Source of the DNA: Methylovirgula sp.
GTDB lineage: Bacteria > Pseudomonadota > Alphaproteobacteria > Rhizobiales > Beijerinckiaceae
NCBI GenBank assembly: GCA_030038595.1
Contig: JASHSW010000033.1
Location: 1 to 10,475, forward strand
DNA length: 10,475 nt
Reading direction: 5' to 3'
The notes under the pieces are model-generated. The model did not search any database. It saw only the letters and a list, made by a program, of their open reading frames with translations, and was not told the DNA's origin. Shown piece by piece: positions 1 to 6,135 of this stretch (its first letter is position 1; each line of letters begins with the position of its first letter). Both the position numbers and the translations under genes were made by a program.

Positions 1-1978
1 GACTGTCGGCAAGAACGCGAGCCCGCAGAATCTCAAACGCAGCCCGTTCCGGCGCAAAACTCTTCACTTCGGGAACCTTGAGGAGCGCCGCCTTCATGCC
101 GCTCTGATCGACAAAATTGATGAAGGCCGTTCCGGTCACGAGGTTACGCAGGGTTTGTGCAGCCATGGAAAGAACATTCTCCTTGCTGTGAACCGAGGAG
201 GGCAGATCGGCCATGATCGGTTCGAGTCCTTCCTGGTCGCCATAGCTTGTGCTGTCCCCTTCCGTTACGCCGCGCCCTTGCGAGTGTGCCTGCGATTTTC
301 CACGCGAAAGCGCTTGGCCATGCGCCGAGCCAGTTGTCGTCGCATGCATTGAATTCTTTCCCTTTCCCTTATTGCTGGTGCGCCCCTTCATCGAAAACTC
401 GGCGGTCCCCTCTGCGCTGTGGGCCACAGTGCTTGCGCCTTCGCTTACTCCCAACACAACTGGCGTCTCCATCCAACCCTCAGCCGGCGTCATCATCTGG
501 CCGGTCGAAATGCCGCTCGCCATTCCTGAGATGCTTGAGTGCGAGAGACCTCCCGCAGCCGACACCCCTTCCGCAGACATGCTCGATTCTCCTTCCGCAA
601 ATGTCTCCGCAAGTGTCTCGATGTATGATTCGGTGGTGGCAACGCTCTCCCCTTCCGTTTTCGTGAGCGAGTCCGTGGTCGAACGTTGCTTGGCGGCGCC
701 TTCACTGTGGAAGTGGCGCGTGCGGTGGCCGACGACCTTCGGTTGGACGAGCGGTTTGACCGGCATCTCCAAATCGAGCGGGATGACCATTTCGGCAAGA
801 TCTTCCGCGTCTCGATTGTCACGCAGCCGAAACACTGCCTTGAGATTCGTACAATTGCGCACGGCGGCGAGCAAAAGCTCGTCCGATTTGCCGAACTGTC
901 CCAGAAACTGGTGCGCTAAGACGAGGCCCACACGGTACTTGCGCGCTTCGGCGAGAAGTGTGGGCACGTCTCCCGAAAGATATCGGTAACATTCGTCCAA
1001 ATAGACAAAGCAACTGCGATCGAGATTGCGGCGCCGCTTCGTATGGAACAGTAGATAGCGGGTCAACAATCGTCCCAGCATGTCGGCGGATTGCTCGTCC
1101 ACGAGATCGCCGCCGGCGATGTTCGCAAGGACAATATCGCCTTCGTCGAGCGCACGGCAGAGGTCGATCGCCCGTTCCGTTTGGCCGACAATGGCGCGAA
1201 TCGGTTGCGAGCTCAGAAATTCCGTCAGCCGGTTGATCGGGCCCAAAACCTCGAGTTCGAACGTTTGCCGCAGCGTGCGATCGGCGGCCAACCGGTCAAG
1301 ACGCTGCAATTGTGACTTGGCAAATGGATGCTTAACTGCGGCCAGCGCCCAGGCCCGGATTTGGTGCTGGTCGTCCGGATCATAGAGCAGGTCAGCTTCC
1401 GCCAGAGTCAGGCGAAGCTCGGCCAACGCAATGAAGGTAGTGAGAAGGACGCGCCGCAAGGTCGGCTTGGCTTGCGTATCCTCATCACCCCACACCCGCT
1501 CGAAAGCCTGAAGCGCCGCCTTCGCAACGACCGCCACATCCGTTTGCGGCGTGGGAAGCGCAAGCGGATTAAATCCGACAGAATGCGTTGGAGCGTTGGG
1601 ATCGATGAGGTGAATCGTGCGCTCGCGCGCCCCTCCTTTAGTATATCCACTGCTGGCGAGCCATCCCAGAAGCGAGGCGTATAAACTGTCGGGATGATTG
1701 CCGTGCGGATCAATCACGCATACGCCGCGACCGTGCAGGATGTCCTGACGGATGCAGGCCTCCATTGCACGGCTCTTGCCGCCTCCCGTCGTGCCGATGA
1801 AATGCGCGTGTTCAAGCCGCGCACGCTCCGATAGGACAACCGGCACTTTCGTCTGCTCATTACGGCCGAGCACGATGCCTGTGCGATCGAGCGGGGCACG
1901 CGACGGATGCGAATTGGCCTGATTGCGCGACAGAACCGCCGCGCGCAATGCTTCCCACCTCACTTTTGATCGGCCCAT
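1..1978 (-). CDS. HerA/TraG-like P-loop ATPase, C-terminus outside window
   Basis: The frame is open without a stop from the ATG at 1978 to the window edge, giving at least 659 residues; the end is missing. The start follows the ribosome site AAGGCGG closely. Visible motifs are Walker A GTTGGGKS (about residues 62-69), followed by VIDPHGN on the next strand, Walker B FVYLDE (acidic pair near 328-329), then EARKYRVGLVLAHQ with LAHQ near 354-357. This order is that of the HerA/FtsK superfamily members that include TraG/VirD4 coupling proteins and DUF87/TraM-recognition ATPases, which pump DNA or protein. Only about 60 residues precede Walker A and they hold no membrane segment, so it should be soluble, unlike classical VirD4. 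After the ATPase core comes a Ser/Thr/Gly/Glu-rich stretch (about residues 430-590), then an ordinary folded-looking tail. A coupling or mobilisation ATPase is most likely; a defence or repair HerA is possible. Confidence 0.85.
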   Translation of the reverse strand, partial: MGRSKVRWEALRAAVLSRNQANSHPSRAPLDRTGIVLGRNEQTKVPVVLSERARLEHAHFIGTTGGGKSRAMEACIRQDILHGRGVCVIDPHGNHPDSLYASLLGWLASSGYTKGGARERTIHLIDPNAPTHSVGFNPLALPTPQTDVAVVAKAALQAFERVWGDEDTQAKPTLRRVLLTTFIALAELRLTLAEADLLYDPDDQHQIRAWALAAVKHPFAKSQLQRLDRLAADRTLRQTFELEVLGPINRLTEFLSSQPIRAIVGQTERAIDLCRALDEGDIVLANIAGGDLVDEQSADMLGRLLTRYLLFHTKRRRNLDRSCFVYLDECYRYLSGDVPTLLAEARKYRVGLVLAHQFLGQFGKSDELLLAAVRNCTNLKAVFRLRDNRDAEDLAEMVIPLDLEMPVKPLVQPKVVGHRTRHFHSEGAAKQRSTTDSLTKTEGESVATTESYIETLAETFAEGESSMSAEGVSAAGGLSHSSISGMASGISTGQMMTPAEGWMETPVVLGVSEGASTVAHSAEGTAEFSMKGRTSNKGKGKNSMHATTTGSAHGQALSRGKSQAHSQGRGVTEGDSTSYGDQEGLEPIMADLPSSVHSKENVLSMAAQTLRNLVTGTAFINFVDQSGMKAALLKVPEVKSFAPERAAFEILRARVLADS

Positions 1979-2094
1979 AGTCCGCCTTACTCGTCGCAAT
2001 CGGGAAACGTGATAGAATTCCCTTAGAGATGGCGCCGCCGCACGGCGAAGAGCTTCCGAATTCCTTGGGAGCTCCGAACCTAACGGAGGCGCTT

Positions 2095-2277
2095 ATGGCC
2101 CGCACTGGCCCATATGATCGATGGCTGCGCATCGCGGAGCGAATCGAACGACGTGAGGAAGAACGGCGACGCAACACTTGCAATCGCCACCGCCCGTGCC
2201 CCTGCGCTAACCCTCGGCACGCGCAACCAATCGAAATGAAATCATCCCGTTGCTCTTTTCACCAGCCCCGGCTTTAG
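2095..2277 (+). CDS. Small basic protein, unknown function (60 aa)
   Basis: A 60-residue ORF starts at an ATG preceded by GGAGG with a five-base gap. Its first half is a highly charged helix-like stretch (WLRIAERIERREEERRRN); the second half contains four Cys residues among Arg, His and Pro and looks less protein-like. The stop codon lies in the loop of a strong intrinsic terminator that faces the same way, which supports a real plus-strand transcript. It is divergent from the ATPase gene (116 bases between start codons) and convergent with the coiled-coil gene. I do not recognise a family. It could instead be the coding-looking part of a small regulatory RNA. Confidence 0.4.
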   Translation: MARTGPYDRWLRIAERIERREEERRRNTCNRHRPCPCANPRHAQPIEMKSSRCSFHQPRL

Positions 2278-2295
2278 CCGGGGCCTTCTTTTTTT
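2265..2295 (+). terminator. Intrinsic terminator, plus strand
   Basis: An eight-base-pair GC stem (gccccggc / gccggggc) with loop ttta is followed by cttcttttttt. The T tract is only on the plus strand; reading the minus strand, the sequence after the hairpin is not T-rich. It therefore ends transcription of the small ORF at 2095-2277. The loop contains the stop codons of both converging genes. Confidence 0.85.
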
Positions 2296-3080
2296 GCTCC
2301 CGCTTGCATCGTCGCAACCACCAAATCATCAAGTTCCTGAGCTAGCCGCAGGAATTTATCGGCCTTGCTGACATCTCCGCTCGCCGCCGCTTCATGCGCG
2401 CTTCGCGCCAGAGACTCACGTAGCTCGACCAGTTCATCGAGCGTTCCCGTTTCAGGATTGGGGTTGTCCTTAATTCCATCGATGTCGCGGTTGAGAAGCA
2501 AGCGTACTTTCTCAGCATCCATGTGCTCCGTCGCAGCGCGCTTCTCCCAAATCTCGAGATTTAGTTGTTTTAGCCGCCGCTGGTTCTCCAAGCCCTGCTC
2601 TGAGTTAAAGACCCTACGCTCCGCCTCAACGAGATCGCGCTCCGCTTCTTGCAATTCACGCTTCCGTCGCAATTTCATCAGCTCGCGTTGATGCGCGCGC
2701 TCGTCGCGGTCATCCTCGATCTTTTCGTACTTGGCGGTGAAGCTCGCATACTTGGCCGCGCGCTCTGCGGCCCGCTCGGCTTTGTCGAGCGCAAGGATCT
2801 CTTTAATGTCGAGGAGCTCGCCGGTCTTGCGTAGCAGTTTGATCGCGCTTTCGCGCCGGGCAGTTTCGGCGTCAAGCGCGTCCTTTTGCGCCCGGATGTT
2901 CTCCGCGATCTCGCGGTATGCGCGCGCCTGCCAGCTGGCTTCGAGGCCCGTCAACGCTGAGGCAATGACGCCGGTCGGTGACGGCGTAATTTCTTCGAAT
3001 AGGCGGGGCATGCCTTGTTTGGCGTTGTCCGCAACAACAGAACGCCCCGGCGGAACAATCTCGGGATCGTCGGCGCTCAT
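2274..3080 (-). CDS. Soluble coiled-coil protein, unknown function (268 aa)
   Basis: No signal peptide or membrane segment is visible. From about residue 55 to 195 the protein is almost continuously charged and helical, with heptad-like Lys/Glu/Arg/Ala runs (for example ELMKLRRKRELQEAERDLVE near 133-152), so a long coiled coil is expected. The N-terminus (1-40) is Pro-rich and probably flexible; the C-terminus (about 210-260) is a separate helical segment. It is the third gene of a minus-strand operon: its ATG overlaps the upstream stop as ATGA, behind AGGAGGGG, so translation is probably coupled. Its stop lies in the loop of the convergent terminator. I recognise no family. A scaffold or adaptor to the two membrane proteins upstream is a reasonable guess from context only. 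Confidence 0.8.
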   Translation of the reverse strand: MSADDPEIVPPGRSVVADNAKQGMPRLFEEITPSPTGVIASALTGLEASWQARAYREIAENIRAQKDALDAETARRESAIKLLRKTGELLDIKEILALDKAERAAERAAKYASFTAKYEKIEDDRDERAHQRELMKLRRKRELQEAERDLVEAERRVFNSEQGLENQRRLKQLNLEIWEKRAATEHMDAEKVRLLLNRDIDGIKDNPNPETGTLDELVELRESLARSAHEAAASGDVSKADKFLRLAQELDDLVVATMQAGAKKEGPG

Positions 3081-3946
3081 GATTTCCCCTCCTGTCGCTG
3101 GCGTGCTTTGGCCAGCGCCTGTTCGGCTTCGGCAAGTTCGGCGCGGCGACGCTCGCGCTCAGCTTTCGCTTCGGCAACAGCCGAATCGTGATTTAATTTT
3201 TGGGCGAGTGCGCGCGCCTTTTCTGCCTGGTGCTCATAATGGTATGTCGGCCGGCCGACCGCATCGTGGGCGCCCTCGACCAAGATATTCGCGAGCCTTT
3301 CGACATCGGCAGCTTGTCCTTGAACGGCAGGCTTCACGATCGGCGTCGCGGGATGTGCAACGAAAACGTAGTTCCAGCCGCGAACGAAGGACATGAGATT
3401 GAGGATCACAAAGCCGGGCACGACCACCCATGCCGTCACCGAGCCGACCGTATAATCCACAAACCGCCCGAGCGAATAGTGATATTCCTCAATTGGGCCG
3501 GTGCCCCAAAGATAGAGAGTGAGGCCCACCAGCGCGACAACCGCGCCATTTTCATACCTGACTCGCTCGCGCGGTCGCGTGCTCCCGAAAGTGGCAACGA
3601 AGGCGAAGAACGCGACGGCACTAAAGAGAAGCAGCTTTGTTATGACGGCCGCGAGACTGTTCTCATAAAAGAAAACTTCAGTTTCGCTGGCCCGCGCTGG
3701 ATACCGAGACACCACCGGAAACTTTACACCGTCCCCGCACACGAGCGTGTAGCTATAGCAGTTGGCACTACACGTCTCTGCGTTCAGCACGTATCTCACA
3801 TTGAGATCTAGAGCTGGCCCCTGGTGAGCCGCGCATAGCGCCTCAGCTTCGGGCTGCCAGCCGGCAAGAGCCGGTTTCGCAGGGACACACATTGCGATTA
3901 AGAGCGCGAACAGCGCCAGGGTGCACTTCGCTGCCGTCAACCCCAT
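3077..3946 (-). CDS. Exported, multi-pass membrane protein with cytoplasmic coiled-coil tail (289 aa)
   Basis: Residues 1-28 look like a cleavable signal peptide ending in KPALA. Next is a probable periplasmic domain with four Cys (38, 59, 63, 70) that could form disulfides. Membrane segments follow near 98-120, 133-148 and 168-188, then RGWNYVFVAHP (189-199), a linker, and a charged helical tail from about 240 to 286 ending in repeated Glu/Arg/Ala. The last part closely matches the gene upstream (3937-4449): KLNHDSAVAEA here against KLNADTELAEA there, then a similar ERxRAxLxxAExAxAKA run, so the two are paralogues; this one has an extra periplasmic domain and an insert after GWNY. Its start overlaps the upstream stop by ten bases and its stop overlaps the next start (ATGA). 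Family unknown. No enzyme motif seen. Confidence 0.8.
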   Translation of the reverse strand: MGLTAAKCTLALFALLIAMCVPAKPALAGWQPEAEALCAAHQGPALDLNVRYVLNAETCSANCYSYTLVCGDGVKFPVVSRYPARASETEVFFYENSLAAVITKLLLFSAVAFFAFVATFGSTRPRERVRYENGAVVALVGLTLYLWGTGPIEEYHYSLGRFVDYTVGSVTAWVVVPGFVILNLMSFVRGWNYVFVAHPATPIVKPAVQGQAADVERLANILVEGAHDAVGRPTYHYEHQAEKARALAQKLNHDSAVAEAKAERERRRAELAEAEQALAKARQRQEGKS

Positions 3947-4449
3947 GGCCGGCGCAGCCCTTCTGTCTGTTCGGCCTTTGCGACGGCATCTTCAGCATCC
4001 ACCAGCGCGGCGCGTGCTCGCTCATGACGCAGCATTGCTTCCGCGAGCTCAGTGTCGGCATTGAGTTTGGCGGAAAAAGATTCCTCGTTCATCGCCCGCT
4101 GCTCAAGGGGGCGCCGAATGAAAAGATAATTCCACCCGGCAAGCGCGGGGTAGCCGTAGGCCACAATCACGCCCGCAAGGATTGCGAAAAGCCCAATCGG
4201 GCCAAATAGATTCGCAAAAATCAAGGCGATGCCAGCGAAAGCGAGTACCCTGCAGACCTCAACCCACGGTTGGGTCGATTCACGCCCGAAGCTAGCTACG
4301 ACGGCGATTGCCGCGATAATGACCAGCAGCGGGAAGAATCCACTCTGATTGATTGGATGACCGACCATCCTGAAGATGTCGAAAGTCATTCCCAGGACAG
4401 ACATGCAGCCGGCGAAAGCTGCTACAGCAGCGATGACCTTCCCATACAT
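3937..4449 (-). CDS. Multi-pass membrane protein with coiled-coil tail, paralogue of next gene (170 aa)
   Basis: First gene of the three-gene minus-strand operon. I chose the ATG at 4449 because a G-rich ribosome site (GGGGGT) precedes it and the first residues then begin a membrane helix; a GTG at 4488 in the same frame would add 13 unremarkable residues. Hydrophobic segments lie near 4-23, 38-55, 66-82 and 85-103, followed by AGWNYLFIRRP (about 104-114) and a charged helical tail with KLNADTELAEA and ERARAALVDAEDAVAKAEQ (about 128-161). Both the GWNY[VL]F motif and the tail recur in the next gene, showing duplication. No catalytic motif, no known family. A membrane anchor that presents a cytoplasmic coiled coil is the simplest reading. 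Confidence 0.78.
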   Translation of the reverse strand: MYGKVIAAVAAFAGCMSVLGMTFDIFRMVGHPINQSGFFPLLVIIAAIAVVASFGRESTQPWVEVCRVLAFAGIALIFANLFGPIGLFAILAGVIVAYGYPALAGWNYLFIRRPLEQRAMNEESFSAKLNADTELAEAMLRHERARAALVDAEDAVAKAEQTEGLRRPWG

Positions 4450-4505
4450 TTCCGTTGACCCCCAACGTCCAGAGCACCAAGGATTCACTTTTCCCGGGCC
4501 GAAAT

Positions 4506-4518
4506 CAAACGTCGTTTG
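4506..4518. promoter_or_regulatory. Palindrome caaacg-t-cgtttg, candidate operator
   Basis: A perfect inverted repeat with six-base arms around one base lies between the divergent genes at 4449 (minus) and 4615 (plus). It overlaps the proposed -35 box of the plus-strand promoter, so a bound repressor could control one or both directions. The binding protein is not identifiable here. Confidence 0.4.
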
Positions 4519-4543
4519 TGGGCATTCCGGGCGGGTGTATAGT
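4516..4543 (+). promoter_or_regulatory. Candidate sigma70-type promoter for the 4615/4879 pair
   Basis: ttgtgg (4516-4521), a 16-base spacer and tatagt (4538-4543) resemble -35 and -10 boxes. Transcription would begin near 4550, about 65 bases before the first start codon. The -10 is good, the -35 is weak. Confidence 0.35.
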
Positions 4544-4573
4544 TAGTCCGGCCCTCCGTTTTGTGCGCCGCCT

Positions 4574-4587
4574 CCCGAAGTTTCGGG
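4574..4587. promoter_or_regulatory. Palindrome cccgaa-gt-ttcggg in the 5' leader
   Basis: A perfect inverted repeat with six-base arms lies 27 bases before the start codon at 4615. It may be a second operator or a small RNA hairpin in the leader. It has no T tract, so it is not a terminator. Confidence 0.35.
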
Positions 4588-4614
4588 CATCGGCGGAGCA
4601 AGACGGAGGAATCG

Positions 4615-4845
4615 ATGCTTGACATATATCCGAGGGCGGCCGCCTCGCCCGTGATTCGCAATCCGGAGTTCTTCCGGATCGAGCTCGCATCGCATTTTGA
4701 TGGCGGTATTCGGGTCTCACTGACCGCCACCATTCTCGACGAAAACGAGCCGCAGCTTCTCGATCAAGAGATCGCCTACGAGCGGGTCGCGACCCTTGAA
4801 GATGTGGTCGCGCTCATCCGCACGCATGTGCGCCACACCAACTGA
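4615..4845 (+). CDS. Small conserved-looking hypothetical protein (76 aa)
   Basis: The ATG at 4615 is chosen because GGAGG lies six bases before it; the frame stays open further upstream without a comparable site. The 76-residue product is acidic and well balanced in composition (MLDIYPRAAASPVIRNPEFF at the start, then alternating strand-like and helix-like segments such as EDVVALIRTHVR near the end), as expected of a real folded protein. No membrane segment or known motif. It is followed after 33 bases by the gene at 4879, probably in one transcript that ends at the hairpin at 5144. Function unknown; likely an accessory gene of the element. Confidence 0.65.
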   Translation: MLDIYPRAAASPVIRNPEFFRIELASHFDGGIRVSLTATILDENEPQLLDQEIAYERVATLEDVVALIRTHVRHTN

Positions 4846-4878
4846 TCTCACGCGCACTTATCCCTGAAAGGAACCGAA

Positions 4879-5124
4879 ATGACACAGCAAAAGCCGATGC
4901 TTCGCGCCTACACAGTCGTTAAGCGTGAAGGACAAGACGACTATTGGCTTCCGATTGGCGCGGCCTTTCCCCACCAGTCAGGAGAAGGATTTAATGTCAT
5001 CCTGCAAGCATTGCCGATTCCGACCAGTGACGGACAATGCAAGATCGTCCTGCGGCCGCCGAAGAGCGACGAGGACCAGGCGTCGAATGCTCAAGATCCC
5101 AATCGAAGTTCTCGGCGAAGATAA
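4879..5124 (+). CDS. Small hypothetical protein with KREGQDDYWLPIGAAFPH motif (81 aa)
   Basis: Starts at ATG after AAAGGAA. The sequence VVKREGQDDYWLPIGAAFPH (residues 14-33) followed by GFNVILQALPI and KIVLRPP resembles a small protein family that I recall from plasmids and integrated elements of Alphaproteobacteria; I could not check this. The predicted fold is mainly short strands. The C-terminus is polar and Arg/Ser-rich. Second gene of a two-gene plus-strand unit with a terminator 20 bases after its stop. Its role is unknown; its usual setting suggests an accessory or transfer-linked job. Confidence 0.7.
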   Translation: MTQQKPMLRAYTVVKREGQDDYWLPIGAAFPHQSGEGFNVILQALPIPTSDGQCKIVLRPPKSDEDQASNAQDPNRSSRRR

Positions 5125-5143
5125 AATTCTTCGCTGCTCACTA

Positions 5144-5174
5144 AAGCCGCCGACACTCTCGGCGGCTTTTATTT
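5144..5174 (+). terminator. Intrinsic terminator after the 4615/4879 pair
   Basis: Ten-base perfect stem (aagccgccga / tcggcggctt) with loop cactc, followed by ttattttg. It ends the plus-strand pair. The same hairpin lies just past the end of the converging toxin gene, where it is followed by only three T on the minus strand, so it may also act weakly there. Confidence 0.85.
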
Positions 5175-5177
5175 TGA

Positions 5178-5465
5178 TCAATCGTCCAATCCGGCGGCGC
5201 GCGCCGCATGATGGATGTGCAGCACTTGCACTTCCCGCTCTGTCGCGCGATAAAAGATCTTGTATGGAAATCGCGTGAAGGTGACCACACGCACGCCTTC
5301 GCGCTGCTCGATTTGCTGGCCGCTTTCCGGCCACCGGCCAATGCGCCATTCAATCGCGCGCAGGCGCCTTTGAAAGCCGACGGATGCAGAAGGATAGTTC
5401 AAGCCAATGAAGGTCAGGATTCCGTCGAGGTCTCGCAATGCCTCGTCGGTGTAAACGACCTTCAT
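5178..5465 (-). CDS. ParE/RelE-superfamily toxin (95 aa)
   Basis: The length and pattern fit type II toxins of the ParE/RelE superfamily: N-terminal VVYTDEALRDLDGILTFI helix region, YP followed by a long helix, WPESGQ (about 45-50), and the C-terminal strands RFPYKIFYRA (65-74) and VQVLHIHHAAR (79-89). ParE members poison DNA gyrase and RelE members cleave mRNA at the ribosome; the sequence alone does not decide which, although the FPYKIFYR...VLHIHHAAR ending is the common ParE-like form. The start codon overlaps the antitoxin stop as ATGA, so the two are translationally coupled, antitoxin first. In a mobile element such a pair favours retention by killing cells that lose it. Confidence 0.9.
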   Translation of the reverse strand: MKVVYTDEALRDLDGILTFIGLNYPSASVGFQRRLRAIEWRIGRWPESGQQIEQREGVRVVTFTRFPYKIFYRATEREVQVLHIHHAARAAGLDD

Positions 5466-5698
5466 GAACGAAGGTGTTTAGAGCGTATGGCCTCAAGTTC
5501 TTCCTCACTGGCGAACCGTCCTTCTTGAGCGGCGCGCAGCCCGCGGTCGACCCCCGCCAACTCTTCAGGATCGGCGTGGTACTTGACGCCCTTCAATCCG
5601 GCATCGATTTCGCGCGCGATCTCGGCAAGCTCTTCCTGGGCCTCTTGTGGCCATGCTTCCACGCGCTCCAAAACTTCCTTCAAGACCTTGGCTGTCAT
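5462..5698 (-). CDS. Antitoxin partner of the ParE/RelE toxin (78 aa)
   Basis: Acidic, helical 78-residue protein (KVLKEVLERVEAWPQEAQEE at the start; EEELEAIRSKH near the end), typical of the small antitoxins placed directly before ParE/RelE toxins. The frame is open upstream to 5872, but I take the ATG at 5698: the perfect -10 box TATAAT ends only six bases before it, so RNA starting at or beside this ATG could not cover the upstream codons. The upstream residues are also very basic and unlike the rest. No ribosome site precedes this ATG, fitting a leaderless message. The N-terminal part normally binds DNA or dimerises and the C-terminal part covers the toxin; I cannot assign the exact antitoxin class. 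Confidence 0.85.
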   Translation of the reverse strand: MTAKVLKEVLERVEAWPQEAQEELAEIAREIDAGLKGVKYHADPEELAGVDRGLRAAQEGRFASEEELEAIRSKHLRS

Positions 5699-5699
5699 G

Positions 5700-5725
5700 A
5701 AAGCATTATAGCATAGCGATGCTTT
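5700..5725 (-). promoter_or_regulatory. Toxin-antitoxin promoter and autoregulatory operator
   Basis: On the minus strand a perfect TATAAT (5705-5710) lies six bases before the antitoxin ATG. It is embedded in inverted repeats: outer arms AAAGCAT and ATGCTTT twelve bases apart, and an inner AGCAT-cgct-ATGCT. A weak -35 (TATGGT, 18-base spacer) is possible. The arms overlapping the -10 are the expected site for repression by the antitoxin or the toxin-antitoxin complex. Confidence 0.7.
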
Positions 5726-5923
5726 CCCACCATACCGGCACCACTCCCTCGCAGTGCGCCCGCTTCGCTTTCCGCACGCACAGCCCTTTTTAGTGTAGCC
5801 GTCGCTTCGGCGCATCAAGGTCGCTGCGCTTCTCTTGACCCGGCGACTTCCGACGGCAAAGGCTTCGCTCATGCTGGAGCGGTGCTCCGGCAGGTCGTCT
5901 TAGCAGCCAACCGACTTACGTCT

Positions 5924-6082
5924 ATGCCTACGCAAGACACGCGGTCGCAAATTGCCCGCAAGGTCAACTTCGCGATCCAACTCCTCCGCGAGGCCGCGGA
6001 GCTCATGGAGGCGCCGAAAAAGCCGGCGCCCACGCGGCGCTCGCGCTACCCGCGCCGCGGCTCAACCGAGCGCGACGAGTAG
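5924..6082 (+). CDS. Possible small basic protein (52 aa)
   Basis: An ORF from ATG 5924 (GTG at 5882 would add 14 residues). Residues 5-30 (SQIARKVNFAIQLLREAAEL) form a convincing amphipathic helix; the rest is Pro/Arg-rich and probably disordered. No clear ribosome site precedes either start, so the call is tentative. It lies between the toxin-antitoxin promoter and the tRNA and is convergent with the tRNA. No family recognised. Confidence 0.35.
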   Translation: MPTQDTRSQIARKVNFAIQLLREAAELMEAPKKPAPTRRSRYPRRGSTERDE

Positions 6083-6091
6083 CTCTCGCAG

Positions 6092-6116
6092 GTGCCGCCA
6101 CGTAACGTGGCGGCAC
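6092..6116. terminator. Strong hairpin between small ORF and tRNA, no T tract
   Basis: A perfect eleven-base-pair stem (gtgccgccacg / cgtggcggcac) with loop taa lies 10 bases past the plus ORF stop and 20 bases past the tRNA 3' end on the minus strand. Neither strand has a T tract after it, so it may be a factor-assisted terminator or an end-protecting structure for either transcript. Confidence 0.45.
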
Positions 6117-6135
6117 TCGCGCTGTTCAAAGGGAA

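Noticed and set aside
249..989. Long plus-strand open frame (246 codons) opposite the ATPase gene
   Set aside because: It is the antisense shadow of a gene with clear Walker motifs; its product has no recognisable pattern and the frame has no ribosome site.
1860..2183. Minus-strand frame of 107 codons upstream of the ATPase
   Set aside because: It overlaps the ATPase start in another frame and lacks a plausible ribosome site; the ATPase ATG at 1978 has one.
2731..3396. Plus-strand frame of 221 codons
   Set aside because: Overlaps two real minus-strand genes with ribosome sites and membrane or coiled-coil patterns; composition is Arg/Ser/Ala-rich as in shadows.
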